Part shown: positions 51,167 to 59,758 of the stretch, piece by piece
Numbering within the stretch: the stretch's first letter is position 1
Layout: each line of letters begins with the position of its first letter
Origin: DAISVY01 sp036826635
GTDB taxonomy: Bacteria > Zixibacteria > MSB-5A5 > GN15 > FEB-12
NCBI GenBank assembly: GCA_036826635.1
Contig: DAISVY010000002.1
Span: 310,001-374,000, forward strand
Reading direction: 5' to 3'
Length of the DNA: 64,000 nucleotides
Notes under the pieces: generated by a model
Told to the model about the DNA's origin: nothing
The model's database searches: none
Seen by the model: only the letters and a program-made list of their open reading frames with translations
Made by a program: the position numbers and the translations under genes

Positions 51167-51838
51167 TTAGAACATGTACCCGATAAAGAACGAGATGTTG
51201 GCGTTCTTGACGTCAGGAGCCGAATACGTGGTACCATCAAGATCACCCACGAAGGCTACCTCGTCGACCGGGACACTCTCGTCCTGTTCGACATCATCAA
51301 GCACCTTGGTCAGACCAAGAGTGTAACGAACATCGAAGGTCAACTTTCCCTGACCCATCGCCATGTCCAGACCGGCACCGAAAGCCAGACCAATGTCCAT
51401 TGACTTCTTGTTATAGATGTCATAGCTATCGTCACCGTCATCAACCTTGGCACTCATATTAATGCCAAAAGCCGGGCCGGCGAAGATGCAAGGCGTCATG
51501 TTGCCTTCCATCGGGATGTTGTACTTGACCAGTACGGGGATCTCGATGTAGTCAAGCTTGATCTTATAGTCGCCATCTTCGCTGTCCTTGGCACCCTTCA
51601 TCACGTACATGACTTCGGGCTGGATCACGATCGGCATGTTCTCGAACGAGAACTGGGCGAACAAACCGCCGCCGAAACCGAGCTTCATGTCGGTATCCTC
51701 GACATCGTCACCGGTCAGATTAGCCATGTCCAATCCGCCCTTGATACCGAACTTAATCGGCATCTGAGCGTTGGCGGACAAGGCCGGCACCGCGACCAGG
51801 ACCATCAACACGAGTCCGATTTGCCAAATGCGTTTCAT
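51167..51838 (-). CDS. PorT/OmpA-type outer-membrane beta-barrel protein inserted in the atp operon
   Basis: 223 residues. A signal peptide (1 to about 24, IGLVLMVLVAVPALSANA) precedes alternating beta strands typical of an eight-stranded barrel: FGIKGGLDMANLTGDD, KLGFGGGLFAQFSF, MPIVIQPEVMYVMKG, and the C-terminal ANISFFIGYMF ends in Phe, as barrel proteins do. It fits the outer membrane beta-barrel-2/PorT type. AAGGAGGT before the ATG (51838) is strong; it is 34 bases after the atpA stop with no terminator between. No known link with ATP synthase exists. Confidence 0.82.
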   Translation of the reverse strand: MKRIWQIGLVLMVLVAVPALSANAQMPIKFGIKGGLDMANLTGDDVEDTDMKLGFGGGLFAQFSFENMPIVIQPEVMYVMKGAKDSEDGDYKIKLDYIEIPVLVKYNIPMEGNMTPCIFAGPAFGINMSAKVDDGDDSYDIYNKKSMDIGLAFGAGLDMAMGQGKLTFDVRYTLGLTKVLDDVEQDESVPVDEVAFVGDLDGTTYSAPDVKNANISFFIGYMF

Positions 51839-51872
51839 CACATACCTCCTTGTGAGAATTCAGTGGTTGCTT

Positions 51873-53381
51873 TTACGCTTTGAAATCCGGTTTGAATTTC
51901 TCGGCCGCTTCCCTTAGTTTGTTTTCGATTTCTTCATTTATCTTCAGTTCTTTTGATAACGTAAGCTCTATTTCCGGATAATTCTTGTCACAGAACGCCA
52001 GGAATTCTTTTTCGTACTTACTTATATTTTCGGTGGAAATATCGTCCAGATAACCCCGCACCCCGGTCCAGATAATCATTACCTGCCGAGCCACGGGAAC
52101 AGGCATATACTGCCCCTGCTTGAGCAGTTCCACCATTTTTTCGCCGCGGTTCAGTTGTTTGCGCGTATCCTCGTCCAGATCGGAGGCAAACATGGTGAAA
52201 GCCGCCAGTTCACGGTACTGAGCCAGGTCGAGCTTGAGCGATCCGGCCACCTGTCGCATCATTTTGGTCTGGGCCTTTCCACCCACCCGGGACACGGAAA
52301 TACCGACATTGATTGCCGGTCGAACACCGGCGAAGAACAACTCGCCTTCGAGGAATATCTGACCGTCGGTAATCGAAATTACGTTGGTCGGAATATACGC
52401 CGAAATATCACCGGCCTGAGTCTCGATAATCGGCAAAGCGGTCAGCGAACCGCCGCCCAACTCGTCGGAGAGTTTGGCCGCTCTTTCGAGAAGACGCGAA
52501 TGACAGTAAAAAATATCACCGGGGTAAGCTTCCCGTCCCGGCGGCCGCCGGAGCAGAAGCGAAAGCTGGCGGTAGGCCTGGGCCTGCTTGGACAAGTCGT
52601 CATAGATGCACAGAACATGCTTGCCCTGGGACATGAACTCCTCGCCCATGGCACACCCGGCATACGGCGCGATATACTGCTGCGGGGCGGGATCGACCGC
52701 GGTGGCACTGACCACGATAGTGTAATCCATGGCACCGTGCTTGCGGAGATTCTCGACCACCTGAGCAATAGTCGACTGCTTCTGACCAATAGCCACGTAG
52801 ATACAGATAACATCCGTACCCTTCTGATTGATGATCGTATCGATAGCCAGAGCGGTCTTACCGGTCTGACGGTCACCGATAATCAACTCACGCTGGCCGC
52901 GCCCGATAGGAATCATCGAGTCGATGGCTTTAAGACCGGTATGAAGCGGCTCTTTCACCGGCTGGCGCTGCACCACATTGGGGGCGATACCTTCAATCAC
53001 CCGATACTTTTCGGTGACAACCGGGCCCTTGCCATCAATAGGCCGTCCCAACGGGTCGACAACTCTTCCGATAAGAGCATCACCCACCGGAACCGAGGCT
53101 ACCCGGCCGGTCCGCCGAACCGTGTCACCCTCATTAATGTGGGTGGCGTCGCCGAAAATAGCCGCCCCGATATTGTCCTCTTCCAGATTGAGCACCAGGC
53201 CCATCACATCGCCGGGGAACTGGATTAACTCCGACATCTGGACATCCTGTAGCCCCCACACTCGGGCAATGCCGTCACCGACCTGCAGCACGGTGCCGAC
53301 CGACTCCATCTCAAGCTGGGTATCGAACTTCTCCAGTTCTTTCTTGATAACCGATGATACTTCTTCGGGATTCAGGCCCAT
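51873..53381 (-). CDS. atpA: ATP synthase F1 subunit alpha
   Basis: Regulatory nucleotide-binding subunit, 502 residues. Start at ATG 53381 with GGAG 7 bases upstream; two further upstream frames (ATG at 53384, ATG at 53396) are less well placed. Walker A GDRQTGKT (about 170-177), the conserved GYLDDISTENISKYEKEF and IIETQAGDISAYIPTNVISI near 350-369 are typical. The gene is followed by the barrel-protein gene rather than atpG. Confidence 0.98.
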   Translation of the reverse strand: MGLNPEEVSSVIKKELEKFDTQLEMESVGTVLQVGDGIARVWGLQDVQMSELIQFPGDVMGLVLNLEEDNIGAAIFGDATHINEGDTVRRTGRVASVPVGDALIGRVVDPLGRPIDGKGPVVTEKYRVIEGIAPNVVQRQPVKEPLHTGLKAIDSMIPIGRGQRELIIGDRQTGKTALAIDTIINQKGTDVICIYVAIGQKQSTIAQVVENLRKHGAMDYTIVVSATAVDPAPQQYIAPYAGCAMGEEFMSQGKHVLCIYDDLSKQAQAYRQLSLLLRRPPGREAYPGDIFYCHSRLLERAAKLSDELGGGSLTALPIIETQAGDISAYIPTNVISITDGQIFLEGELFFAGVRPAINVGISVSRVGGKAQTKMMRQVAGSLKLDLAQYRELAAFTMFASDLDEDTRKQLNRGEKMVELLKQGQYMPVPVARQVMIIWTGVRGYLDDISTENISKYEKEFLAFCDKNYPEIELTLSKELKINEEIENKLREAAEKFKPDFKA

Positions 53382-53463
53382 CATCAAACTCCACAAACTG
53401 CGCTTGACTTACTCATCGTCTCGTAACACCTCCGGGGAGCGATTGTCCCCGCGGCGGTTTCTG

Positions 53464-54012
53464 CTAATTCACCTTGACCTTGTGCAATTGCTCGGCCATT
53501 AACTCCAAATCATGCCGGATCGAACCATCGACAATCTCGTCGGCCATAATAACAATCAGGCCACCCAGAATATCCGGTTCGACTTTGCTCTCCAGCTTGA
53601 TTTCTCTGTCCGTTTTGGCTTCCAGTTTTTTCGTCAGCCGTTCTCTCTCGGTCGTCTCCAGCGGCACCGCCGAAATAACCGTGGCCCGGGCAATCCCCCG
53701 GTCATACTCGACCAGACGGTTGAACTCGTCCAGAACCTCCGGCATATAAACGGCCCGGTGCTTTTGCACCAGCACGATCAGAAATTCGATAAACAGTCGT
53801 TCCAGCCGCGAGGCAAAGACCCTGCGAAGCAACTCCTGTTTTTGTTCCTGCTCGATTTTCGGCGATCCCAAAAATATCAGCAGCGAACGATCCGCCTCGA
53901 GCACACGCTGAAGCTTCGAACACTGGTCATAGGCCTGATCCATCAAGCCGCGTTCCCGGGCGGACATAAAGAGCGCCCGAGCGTACTTTCTGGCAACCTC
54001 ATTGACCAGCAT
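53464..54012 (-). CDS. atpH: ATP synthase F1 subunit delta
   Basis: Peripheral-stalk subunit, 182 residues. VARKYARALFMSARERGLMD (about 6-25) and the C-terminal LGGLIVIMADEIVDGSIRHD (about 149-168) are the conserved family ends. It starts 5 bases after the atpF stop, which indicates translational coupling. Confidence 0.94.
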   Translation of the reverse strand: MLVNEVARKYARALFMSARERGLMDQAYDQCSKLQRVLEADRSLLIFLGSPKIEQEQKQELLRRVFASRLERLFIEFLIVLVQKHRAVYMPEVLDEFNRLVEYDRGIARATVISAVPLETTERERLTKKLEAKTDREIKLESKVEPDILGGLIVIMADEIVDGSIRHDLELMAEQLHKVKVN

Positions 54013-54017
54013 AACTT

Positions 54018-54500
54018 CTACGCTTTCTCCAGATCATCAATGAACTTCCCGATCAACTCGCGGTGCTTGGGCTCATCCAGTTTTTCGTGGATGATTTTCT
54101 CGGCGGCCGAGATAGTCATACCGACCATTTCGTCGCGCAATTGCACCCTGGCCTTATCGATATCCCGTTCAATATCGAGCCGTGCTTTTTCGTGCAGGCC
54201 CTTTATTTCATTCTGGGCTGCCGACTTTATTTCCGCGGCGTGTCGTTTCCCTTCCTCCACGGCCGCAATCAGCTTGGCTCGGCGTTCGTTATCGATCTCT
54301 TTGAGCTTGGCCTCGTAGCTGGCCGAAAGTTCCGCTGCGGCGGCTTTTTCCTGCTCGATTTTATCGAACTCGCCGGCGATCTTGCTGCGACGTTCCTCCA
54401 TAATACCGAGAAGGGGACCCCAGGCGAATTTCTTGAGAATCCATACGGTAATCAGAAAGCCGACCAGGTGTGTCAGCAGCTGTTGCCACTCAATATTCAT
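54018..54500 (-). CDS. atpF: ATP synthase F0 subunit b
   Basis: 160 residues. One N-terminal membrane helix (about 7-26, LLTHLVGFLITVWILKKFAW) is followed by a long charged coiled coil (about 30-140, Ala/Glu/Lys-rich), the peripheral stalk. The C-terminal helix contains AEKIIHEKLDEPKHRELIGK. It follows atpE by 54 bases and couples to atpH. Confidence 0.94.
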   Translation of the reverse strand: MNIEWQQLLTHLVGFLITVWILKKFAWGPLLGIMEERRSKIAGEFDKIEQEKAAAAELSASYEAKLKEIDNERRAKLIAAVEEGKRHAAEIKSAAQNEIKGLHEKARLDIERDIDKARVQLRDEMVGMTISAAEKIIHEKLDEPKHRELIGKFIDDLEKA

Positions 54501-54554
54501 GCCATCTCCACGGTCCGGCCAAACGCGACCCGAAGGCCGCGAAAGCCAGTGAAC

Positions 54555-54788
54555 TTAACCAATCTTCCCCTGAAGCATGAAGAACACGACCAAGGCGTAG
54601 ATCGTGAGCGCCTCGATCAGGGCTGCGCCGATAATCATAGCTGTCTGGATTTTACCGGCAGCCTCGGGTTGACGGCCGATGGCATCCATTGCGGAACCGA
54701 CCGCGCGTCCGAGACCGATGGCTGAACCAATCGCTGCCATGCCGACACCTACCGGCAGGGCCAACGCCAACATTGACTGAAATTCCAT
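54555..54788 (-). CDS. atpE: ATP synthase F0 subunit c
   Basis: 77 residues, two-helix hairpin forming the rotor ring. Helix 1 holds VGVGMAAIGSAIGLG (13-27), the polar loop is GRQPEAAG (38-45), and helix 2 contains AMIIGAALIEALTIYALVV (50-68) with the ion-binding Glu59. There is no Gln in helix 1 and the residue after Glu59 is Ala, not Ser/Thr; these are the positions of the known sodium signature, so proton use is predicted. The ATG at 54788 follows GGAGGTTGTG; a TTG four codons upstream is not favoured. Confidence 0.97.
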   Translation of the reverse strand: MEFQSMLALALPVGVGMAAIGSAIGLGRAVGSAMDAIGRQPEAAGKIQTAMIIGAALIEALTIYALVVFFMLQGKIG

Positions 54789-54839
54789 CACAACCTCCAA
54801 ATAACATTACGAAATCATATGTCTATAACTCTATCGTTC

Positions 54840-55691
54840 TTATGCATGCTCCTCGTGCGGCAACATCATAAGAATGTATACGGTCGATAGCAAAGTAAAT
54901 ACCAGCGCCTGTATGGTGGAAAGAAGCATCCCGAGAAATATAAACGGGACATTGAACGGCAAACCCACCGGCGAACCTATAAACGACAGCGAGGCCACCC
55001 CCAGACCGACAAAAGCCGCCACCAGCACGTCTTCGCCCGTTATATTGCCGAAAAGTCGGATAGCCAGGCTGAACGGCTTGGCGAACTCACCGATGATTTC
55101 TATCGGCAACATAATCGGCACCAGAATCCAGCCGATCACACTGCGCGGCTGCCCACACAAATGATCAAGATAACCGACAATGCCCAGCCGGGTAAGGCCG
55201 GTATACTGCGCATACAAAAAGGTCAGAATGGCCAGCGACGCGGTGATATTAATCGAAGTCGAAGGCGAATGGCAAAACGGGATGAGCCCCAGAAGGTTCA
55301 TCGCCAAAATATAGTAAAACAGCGTCCCGAGATACGGGATGTAGCGCCTGGTATCTTTACCGAGAATGGAGTAAATGAAATTGTACATCCCCTCAACAAG
55401 CATCTCCATGAAATTCTGGAGCGGACCGGGGATCATTTCTCTTTTGGAATACACCCGCACCGAAACGGCGGCAAATATAATGGCCACGAGAAACGCATAG
55501 ATAACGTTAACCCAGTCGTGAGCCACGCCTTCATGTCCGAACAAAAGCGAAACCAGACTCGGCAGGGACGGGGCACTGTCGCCGTGAGCATGCTCGGCCT
55601 CATGCGAGGCATCGGCCGTGGCCAGACTGAGTAGCGGACCCACCCAGCGGGGAGCGGCCAGAAGCAACTTGTGCATAATAACGAAGATCAT
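54840..55691 (-). CDS. atpB: ATP synthase F0 subunit a
   Basis: 283 residues with five or six membrane helices. The N-terminus is a long soluble stretch with His/Asp/Glu (about 25-55) before helix 1. PFSLAIRLFGNITGEDVLVA (about 206-225) has the essential Arg of the proton half-channel, and the C-terminal helix contains LVFTLLSTVYILMML. AAAGGAATAGC precedes the ATG, which overlaps the preceding stop by four bases. Confidence 0.96.
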   Translation of the reverse strand: MIFVIMHKLLLAAPRWVGPLLSLATADASHEAEHAHGDSAPSLPSLVSLLFGHEGVAHDWVNVIYAFLVAIIFAAVSVRVYSKREMIPGPLQNFMEMLVEGMYNFIYSILGKDTRRYIPYLGTLFYYILAMNLLGLIPFCHSPSTSINITASLAILTFLYAQYTGLTRLGIVGYLDHLCGQPRSVIGWILVPIMLPIEIIGEFAKPFSLAIRLFGNITGEDVLVAAFVGLGVASLSFIGSPVGLPFNVPFIFLGMLLSTIQALVFTLLSTVYILMMLPHEEHA

Positions 55692-56092
55692 GCTATTCCT
55701 TTAACCTTCTCACCGGACGACGATCCATCGTGAGCCTGTGTCAGAAGCTTCCCCAGGGCCTTGAGGACGATTACCACAAATAAGCTGGAAAAACCTATCA
55801 GAAGCAGCAATGGTTCCATCTGCGGTATTTTCAGCAGGAAATAGCCAGCCAGATACAACAACGGAAACTTGAACAGACCCACGGCCAAGGCTTTCCCCCG
55901 ATCGGCCCCGCCGGGGCGGATGGTTGCCCGCACCAGAGCGGAAATAAAAATCAGGTTAAGCATACCCCATATCCCCCCCGAGAAAACCGCCAGGGCGGGA
56001 TATACGCCGAGATAGTAAATACCGAACGGCAGAAAAATAAGCAGAACAACACCAGATGTCCTGAGCGAACGGTCGATAAACTCCAGTCCCAT
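55688..56092 (-). CDS. atpI: ATP synthase subunit I-like membrane protein
   Basis: 134 residues with about four membrane helices (for example VVLLIFLPFGIYYLGVYPAL, FPLLYLAGYFLL, LLLLIGFSSLFVVIVLKAL). Size and position immediately before atpB match AtpI/AtpR-type assembly factors, which help c-ring assembly. Sequence is not very conserved, so the symbol rests largely on position. It begins right after the atpZ stop. Confidence 0.75.
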   Translation of the reverse strand: MGLEFIDRSLRTSGVVLLIFLPFGIYYLGVYPALAVFSGGIWGMLNLIFISALVRATIRPGGADRGKALAVGLFKFPLLYLAGYFLLKIPQMEPLLLLIGFSSLFVVIVLKALGKLLTQAHDGSSSGEKVKGIA

Positions 56093-56350
56093 CTATTTGT
56101 TGTCCTTCCCTTCCATGGCTTGTGCTTTTCGCACCAGTCTATGGATCTCTCGCGCGGCCGCAACAAAACCCAAGACCAGCCCAATTACCGTCAGCCAGGG
56201 GTCAACATCAAGTTTTTTGTCACCCCAGCGGCCCAGAAAAAAGCCTATTGCCGGGCCGGCAATCAGTATCGCCGGGATCGTCAGCAACAAGCTGGCGGCC
56301 CCAAGGGAAGCGGTCCGATCCTTCTTCTCAGGCAGGCCCGAAGGAGCCAT
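56093..56350 (-). CDS. atpZ: AtpZ/AtpI-type F0F1 assembly protein
   Basis: 85 residues, two membrane helices. LGAASLLLTIPAILIAGPAI (16-35) and the hairpin GFFLGRWGDKKLDVDPWLTV (36-55) with helix VIGLVLGFVAAAREIHRLVR match the AtpZ/ATPase-gene1 family, which acts with AtpI in F0 assembly or ion uptake. GGGAAGGG precedes the ATG at 56350. It is the first gene of the atp operon; the promoter lies at 56384-56412. Confidence 0.88.
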   Translation of the reverse strand: MAPSGLPEKKDRTASLGAASLLLTIPAILIAGPAIGFFLGRWGDKKLDVDPWLTVIGLVLGFVAAAREIHRLVRKAQAMEGKDNK

Positions 56351-56383
56351 GGTTTACCCTTCCCGCGAAAATTAAGGTCGGCT

Positions 56384-56412
56384 ATATTACCGCCGCCTCC
56401 GACAATTGTCAA
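56384..56412 (-). promoter_or_regulatory. Sigma70 promoter of the ATP synthase operon
   Basis: On the minus strand TTGACA (56407-56412), a 17-base spacer and TAATAT (56384-56389) lie 34 bases before the atpZ ATG. The -35 is perfect and the -10 has four of six consensus bases, including T1, A2 and T6. Confidence 0.8.
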
Positions 56413-56555
56413 CTATTAACTCCCCGCCATTCGGCAAAGAAAAACGGAGACTTAAAACAAAGCCAAACCCGCCACTCCCGGATGATCGGATTAAAGACTT
56501 GCCCGCCCCCCGCGACCGACCACATATTGGCGTGTCATTGTCCCGGGAGTAAGTG

Positions 56556-57236
56556 ATGAGAGAAGTTGCTATGCTGGCGCTGGCGGTGCTTGTCATAAGC
56601 GGTTGCAGTACAAAAGAAGAGCCGCCGAGCACCGAGAGCGAATCAACGGTCAGCCAACCATCGGGTGAAGAACAACTCTACCTCTACGCCGCTGAAGAGC
56701 TTATCACGCAGTTCACCACCGCTTTGCAGGGCGAGTTAGTCTCCGCAATAGACAGCGCCGGGGCGGTCAACGCCCTGCGCGTGTGCCGGGAAACAGCCCC
56801 GGAACTGGCCGCGGCTCATACTGACGCGGGCTGGTCGCTCAGGCGCGTAACGAAGAAATTTCGCAATCCCGACAATCGGGCCGACAGCAGCGAAACCGCC
56901 TATCTGGCCAGTTTTGCCGATACCAGCCAGAACGCACCCACCTTTCTGGTGGATTGGACAGGGGACAAAGACGACAGCGTTCGCACCTTTCGTTATTATC
57001 AACCCATCAAAATGCGCCCCCCCTGCCTGAAATGTCACGGCGATCTCCAGACACTGGCCCCCGGGGTCTACCGCACCCTGAAAAAACAATACCCGACCGA
57101 CCGGGCAACCGGATATCGCAACGGCGAGCTGGCGGGCATGTTCGTAGTGGAAGCGAACTGGCCCCGGGCTACAGCCGGCGCCGAGCAATTGTTGGCCCGC
57201 GACAGCCTCACCAACAGCGGACCGGACAACCCGTAA
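56556..57236 (+). CDS. DUF3365 (Tll0287-like) haem lipoprotein
   Basis: 226 residues. A lipoprotein signal (MREVAMLALAVLVISGC, lipobox VISG-C17) and a Ser/Glu-rich linker precede a DUF3365/Tll0287-like sensor or c-haem domain (about 45-215). ALRVCRETAPELAAAHTDAG is the entry to the domain, and PPCLKCHGDLQTL has CxxCH at 157-161, the c-haem attachment site. Envelope redox or signalling role; the target is unknown. GGGAG lies 8 bases upstream of the ATG (56556); the GTG one codon upstream is less likely. Divergent from the atp operon. Confidence 0.85.
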   Translation: MREVAMLALAVLVISGCSTKEEPPSTESESTVSQPSGEEQLYLYAAEELITQFTTALQGELVSAIDSAGAVNALRVCRETAPELAAAHTDAGWSLRRVTKKFRNPDNRADSSETAYLASFADTSQNAPTFLVDWTGDKDDSVRTFRYYQPIKMRPPCLKCHGDLQTLAPGVYRTLKKQYPTDRATGYRNGELAGMFVVEANWPRATAGAEQLLARDSLTNSGPDNP

Positions 57237-57300
57237 AAACAGCTCGTAAAAAGATTTTCGTTACCGGCGATGGGGTGGCTGTGTCGTTCGAGAGCCGTCG

Positions 57301-57768
57301 TCAGGCAATCAAATCCGGGGTAATCATCCAGGTTACCAGCCAGCCATCGGTCTCATCTTTGCACAAACAGACAACCCCGGCGTTTTGAAACGCCACCACC
57401 GGACGGTTTGAGTCTCCGGACAACAATGCGGCAGCCAACCGGGCGAGATGCGGAAGATGACCGACCAGAAGAATATCCGAGGTCATGGTCGCGATTTTCT
57501 TATTCCAGATCATGGGATCGGCGGCCGGCTCAAGACCCTCGGCGGCCCGCACACCTTTCGGAGGATGCAGATACTCGGCCAGCACGGCGGCGGTTTGTTC
57601 GGCCCGTACTTTGCCGCTGTGACAGATTATTTCCGGTGAGATACCGGCCTGATCCGCGATATAGGCGGCGACTTTCACGATATTGGCCCGGCCTTTTTTG
57701 GAAAGAGGTCGCTCGGAGTCTTCAGCTTTACTTAACGCCTCAGCATGCTGGACAAGGTACAGCTTCAT
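57301..57768 (-). CDS. sixA: SixA-type phosphohistidine phosphatase
   Basis: 155-residue histidine phosphatase (phosphoglycerate-mutase fold). MKLYLVQHAEALSK opens with the catalytic His8 in a QHA in place of the usual RHG, as is common in SixA relatives. Further elements are RPLSKKGRANIVKVAAYI, CHSGKVRAEQTAAVLAEYL with the Arg, and LLVGHLPHLARLAAALL holding the second His. Established role of SixA: dephosphorylation of His-containing phosphotransfer proteins; the target here is unknown. GCAGGAGG precedes the ATG at 57768. Confidence 0.85.
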   Translation of the reverse strand: MKLYLVQHAEALSKAEDSERPLSKKGRANIVKVAAYIADQAGISPEIICHSGKVRAEQTAAVLAEYLHPPKGVRAAEGLEPAADPMIWNKKIATMTSDILLVGHLPHLARLAAALLSGDSNRPVVAFQNAGVVCLCKDETDGWLVTWMITPDLIA

Positions 57769-57792
57769 GATTCCTCCTGCCCGCACAGCGGA

Positions 57793-58794
57793 CTAAAAGC
57801 GATAGCCGGCGCTTACCCGGAAGGTTTCGTCGAGATCATCATGGTGCAGATAAGCGAAATCAACCGTAATACGGCGGATATCCACACCGCCACCAGCCGT
57901 AAAACGACCGATATCGAACCCGGCCCGGCCGAACAGCATACCCCGATAGTCAAGCTCGCAACCCCAGTGAGTATCCAGCGAAACCGAACCGCTCCAGAAC
58001 TGGGCGGCGGTTTTTATCCCCTCGAACCGAATATCCCCGCTGGCCAACAGCCGTCCCGTAAAGTCGGAGTAAGTGTATTCGATCATCAATCCCGGCTTGA
58101 GCGCAGGATAAATCGATTCGGTGTTTGCCTCGTGCGCCACTACCGCCCCGCTGGTATCAAGCAGTTCCGTATTACCCGAATAACGGATAAATCCGGTAGT
58201 TATATCGGTGACCATCAGACCAACACAGACATAAGGATGAAGACGGTAAAGCGCCCCCGCATCGACCGTCAAGCCATAACCCGACTCCGTACCGATATCG
58301 CGGTATATGATCTTGCCAGTCAGACCGAAATCGACCCGGTTGGCAATCCGCCCCGAAACCGCGGCCGCAAAAAGCCAGTCGCCGTGGGATTCCTCGCGGA
58401 CGACATAGGGACGTTCCATCTCGTTGAGCCGGGTTATCTTGATACCGCCCCCCCCGAGATAATAAACGTAAAAGCCGAAAGCTCGAATCACCGAATTTTC
58501 ACCGGCACGGCTGTCGACATACGAGACGAAATCGTGATTGAGCAGAGAACCGAAAGTCTCAGCGTGCATAGCCGTTATGTACCGACCGTTCAGGCCGTTC
58601 ATCCCGGCGGGATTCCAGTACGCCGCCGAGCCATCGAAAGGTCCGGCCACAACCGCACCACCAAGGGCCAGTCCCCGCCCGCCCACGCCCAGCGAGAAAG
58701 CCTCGCCGGAGTATTTGGCGGCCTGACCGGTGCCAATCAGAATCAGGGCGATAACTACTGTCAGAATCGATATGCGCACTTCGTGTGAGCCCAT
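57793..58794 (-). CDS. PorV/PorQ-type outer-membrane protein
   Basis: 333 residues. A signal peptide (about 1-25, ISILTVVIALILIGTGQAA) and FSLGVGGRGLALGGAVVAGP, then AAYWNPAGMNGLNGRYITAM (about 57-76) match the PorV/UPF0164/FadL-like opening (the GGRGxA...WNPAG pattern). The rest is strand-rich and ends in a terminal Phe (VSAGYRF). In Bacteroidetes PorV helps type IX secretion; no other Por/Spr genes are in this window. It could alternatively be a lipid or small-molecule channel. No Shine-Dalgarno was found at the ATG. Confidence 0.82.
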   Translation of the reverse strand: MGSHEVRISILTVVIALILIGTGQAAKYSGEAFSLGVGGRGLALGGAVVAGPFDGSAAYWNPAGMNGLNGRYITAMHAETFGSLLNHDFVSYVDSRAGENSVIRAFGFYVYYLGGGGIKITRLNEMERPYVVREESHGDWLFAAAVSGRIANRVDFGLTGKIIYRDIGTESGYGLTVDAGALYRLHPYVCVGLMVTDITTGFIRYSGNTELLDTSGAVVAHEANTESIYPALKPGLMIEYTYSDFTGRLLASGDIRFEGIKTAAQFWSGSVSLDTHWGCELDYRGMLFGRAGFDIGRFTAGGGVDIRRITVDFAYLHHDDLDETFRVSAGYRF

Positions 58795-58854
58795 TTACTT
58801 TTAACACGACAACAGTAGTCTAAGATACGCTCTGCCTCGAATATCGCCAGCCAT

Positions 58855-58882
58855 AAAAAAAGGCGGGAATGACCTTCCCGCC
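58855..58882 (-). terminator. Intrinsic terminator after the HMA-domain gene
   Basis: GGCGGGAAGGTCATTCCCGCC, a 7-bp stem (GGCGGGA/TCCCGCC), is followed by seven T. It lies 25 bases after the stop of the gene at 58908-59507. Confidence 0.88.
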
Positions 58883-58907
58883 CCGGTTATCGGCATAAAG
58901 CCGGACC

Positions 58908-59507
58908 CTATTTGGGACCATCGGTTTTCTTGGTGCCGGGACATTTCTTTCCGGCCGCCGCACAGGCCGCCCTGACCTCTTCCGAACAGCCCGAAGTCGC
59001 CTTGGCGGTCTCCGCCGGCGGAGAAGCCTCGCCCCGAGCCACCGCCGGAATCACCCTGGCCTGATAACCTTTGTCGGCAACGGTTTTTACCAAAGCGCCT
59101 TCATCAAATTGGCCGTTCTCCACAAAAATAACGGCGGTCTTCGACTCCCGGTCGATCTTGCCAACCTTGACCACACCGCAGACGCCCGAGAGACAAGACG
59201 ACAGAGCCTTTTCGCAATCGTCGCCTCGCATTCCCTCAATCGACATACGCACCATGGTATATTTGTCGGAATGACAGTACTTCTGACACTCTTCCGGGCT
59301 CAACCCCAGAGAAGCCGCACAGGCGGCGCGTTCGGCCGCAGTGCAGGTTTGAGAACAATCCGGTTTGCATCCGGGGGCAGCCTTGGCGTCGGTTTTCACT
59401 ACCTGGGCAGAGGCGTGCCCACGGCACTGGGCGTGCGACACGCCAGGCGCCACAAACAAAGCACCCAAAGCAAAAATCGTGAGGCCGAGCAGGACGGTCT
59501 TCTTCAT
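58908..59507 (-). CDS. Secreted HMA (heavy-metal-associated) domain protein, Cys-rich
   Basis: 199 residues. A signal peptide (1-26, ending SHA-Q) is followed by a Cys-rich stretch (about 45-78; CKPDCSQTC...CAASLGLSPEECQKYC) and an HMA fold (about 82-150, MVRMSIEGMRGDDCEKALSS). The HMA metal loop should read GMxCxxC, but here it is GMRGDDC, so the first Cys is replaced by Gly. A further Cys cluster lies at the C-terminus. It may bind copper, mercury or another soft metal in the envelope with an altered site, or may have lost the function. AAGGAG precedes the ATG. An 8-bp inverted repeat at 59584-59609 may be its operator. Confidence 0.75.
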   Translation of the reverse strand: MKKTVLLGLTIFALGALFVAPGVSHAQCRGHASAQVVKTDAKAAPGCKPDCSQTCTAAERAACAASLGLSPEECQKYCHSDKYTMVRMSIEGMRGDDCEKALSSCLSGVCGVVKVGKIDRESKTAVIFVENGQFDEGALVKTVADKGYQARVIPAVARGEASPPAETAKATSGCSEEVRAACAAAGKKCPGTKKTDGPK

Positions 59508-59583
59508 TGTACTAACTCCTTCCGATGATTACCCGACGAGCCGTATGGCCTCGCCGGTTAAGTTTGCTGTCGGTTTGAAACAG

Positions 59584-59609
59584 GTAGATAGCGGATGTAT
59601 TCTATCTAC
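59584..59609. promoter_or_regulatory. Inverted repeat, possible operator of the HMA gene
   Basis: GTAGATAG (59584-59591), a 10-base spacer and CTATCTAC (59602-59609) form a perfect 8-bp dyad, 77-102 bases upstream of the HMA gene. Dyads of this shape are typical of homodimeric repressors or activators (for example metal sensors). The regulator is not identified. Confidence 0.5.
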
Positions 59610-59758
59610 AATACCCTGTTCGCCGCTTAAACACCCGAAGCACTCTCAGGGTTTCTATTAAAATAAACTATTACGACCGATTTTCAAGTGTTTTTAGAAA
59701 AGAAGCCCGTGATCGACCGACCCGGGCATCGTATTCGTCTATTTATTAATGTGAGCTA

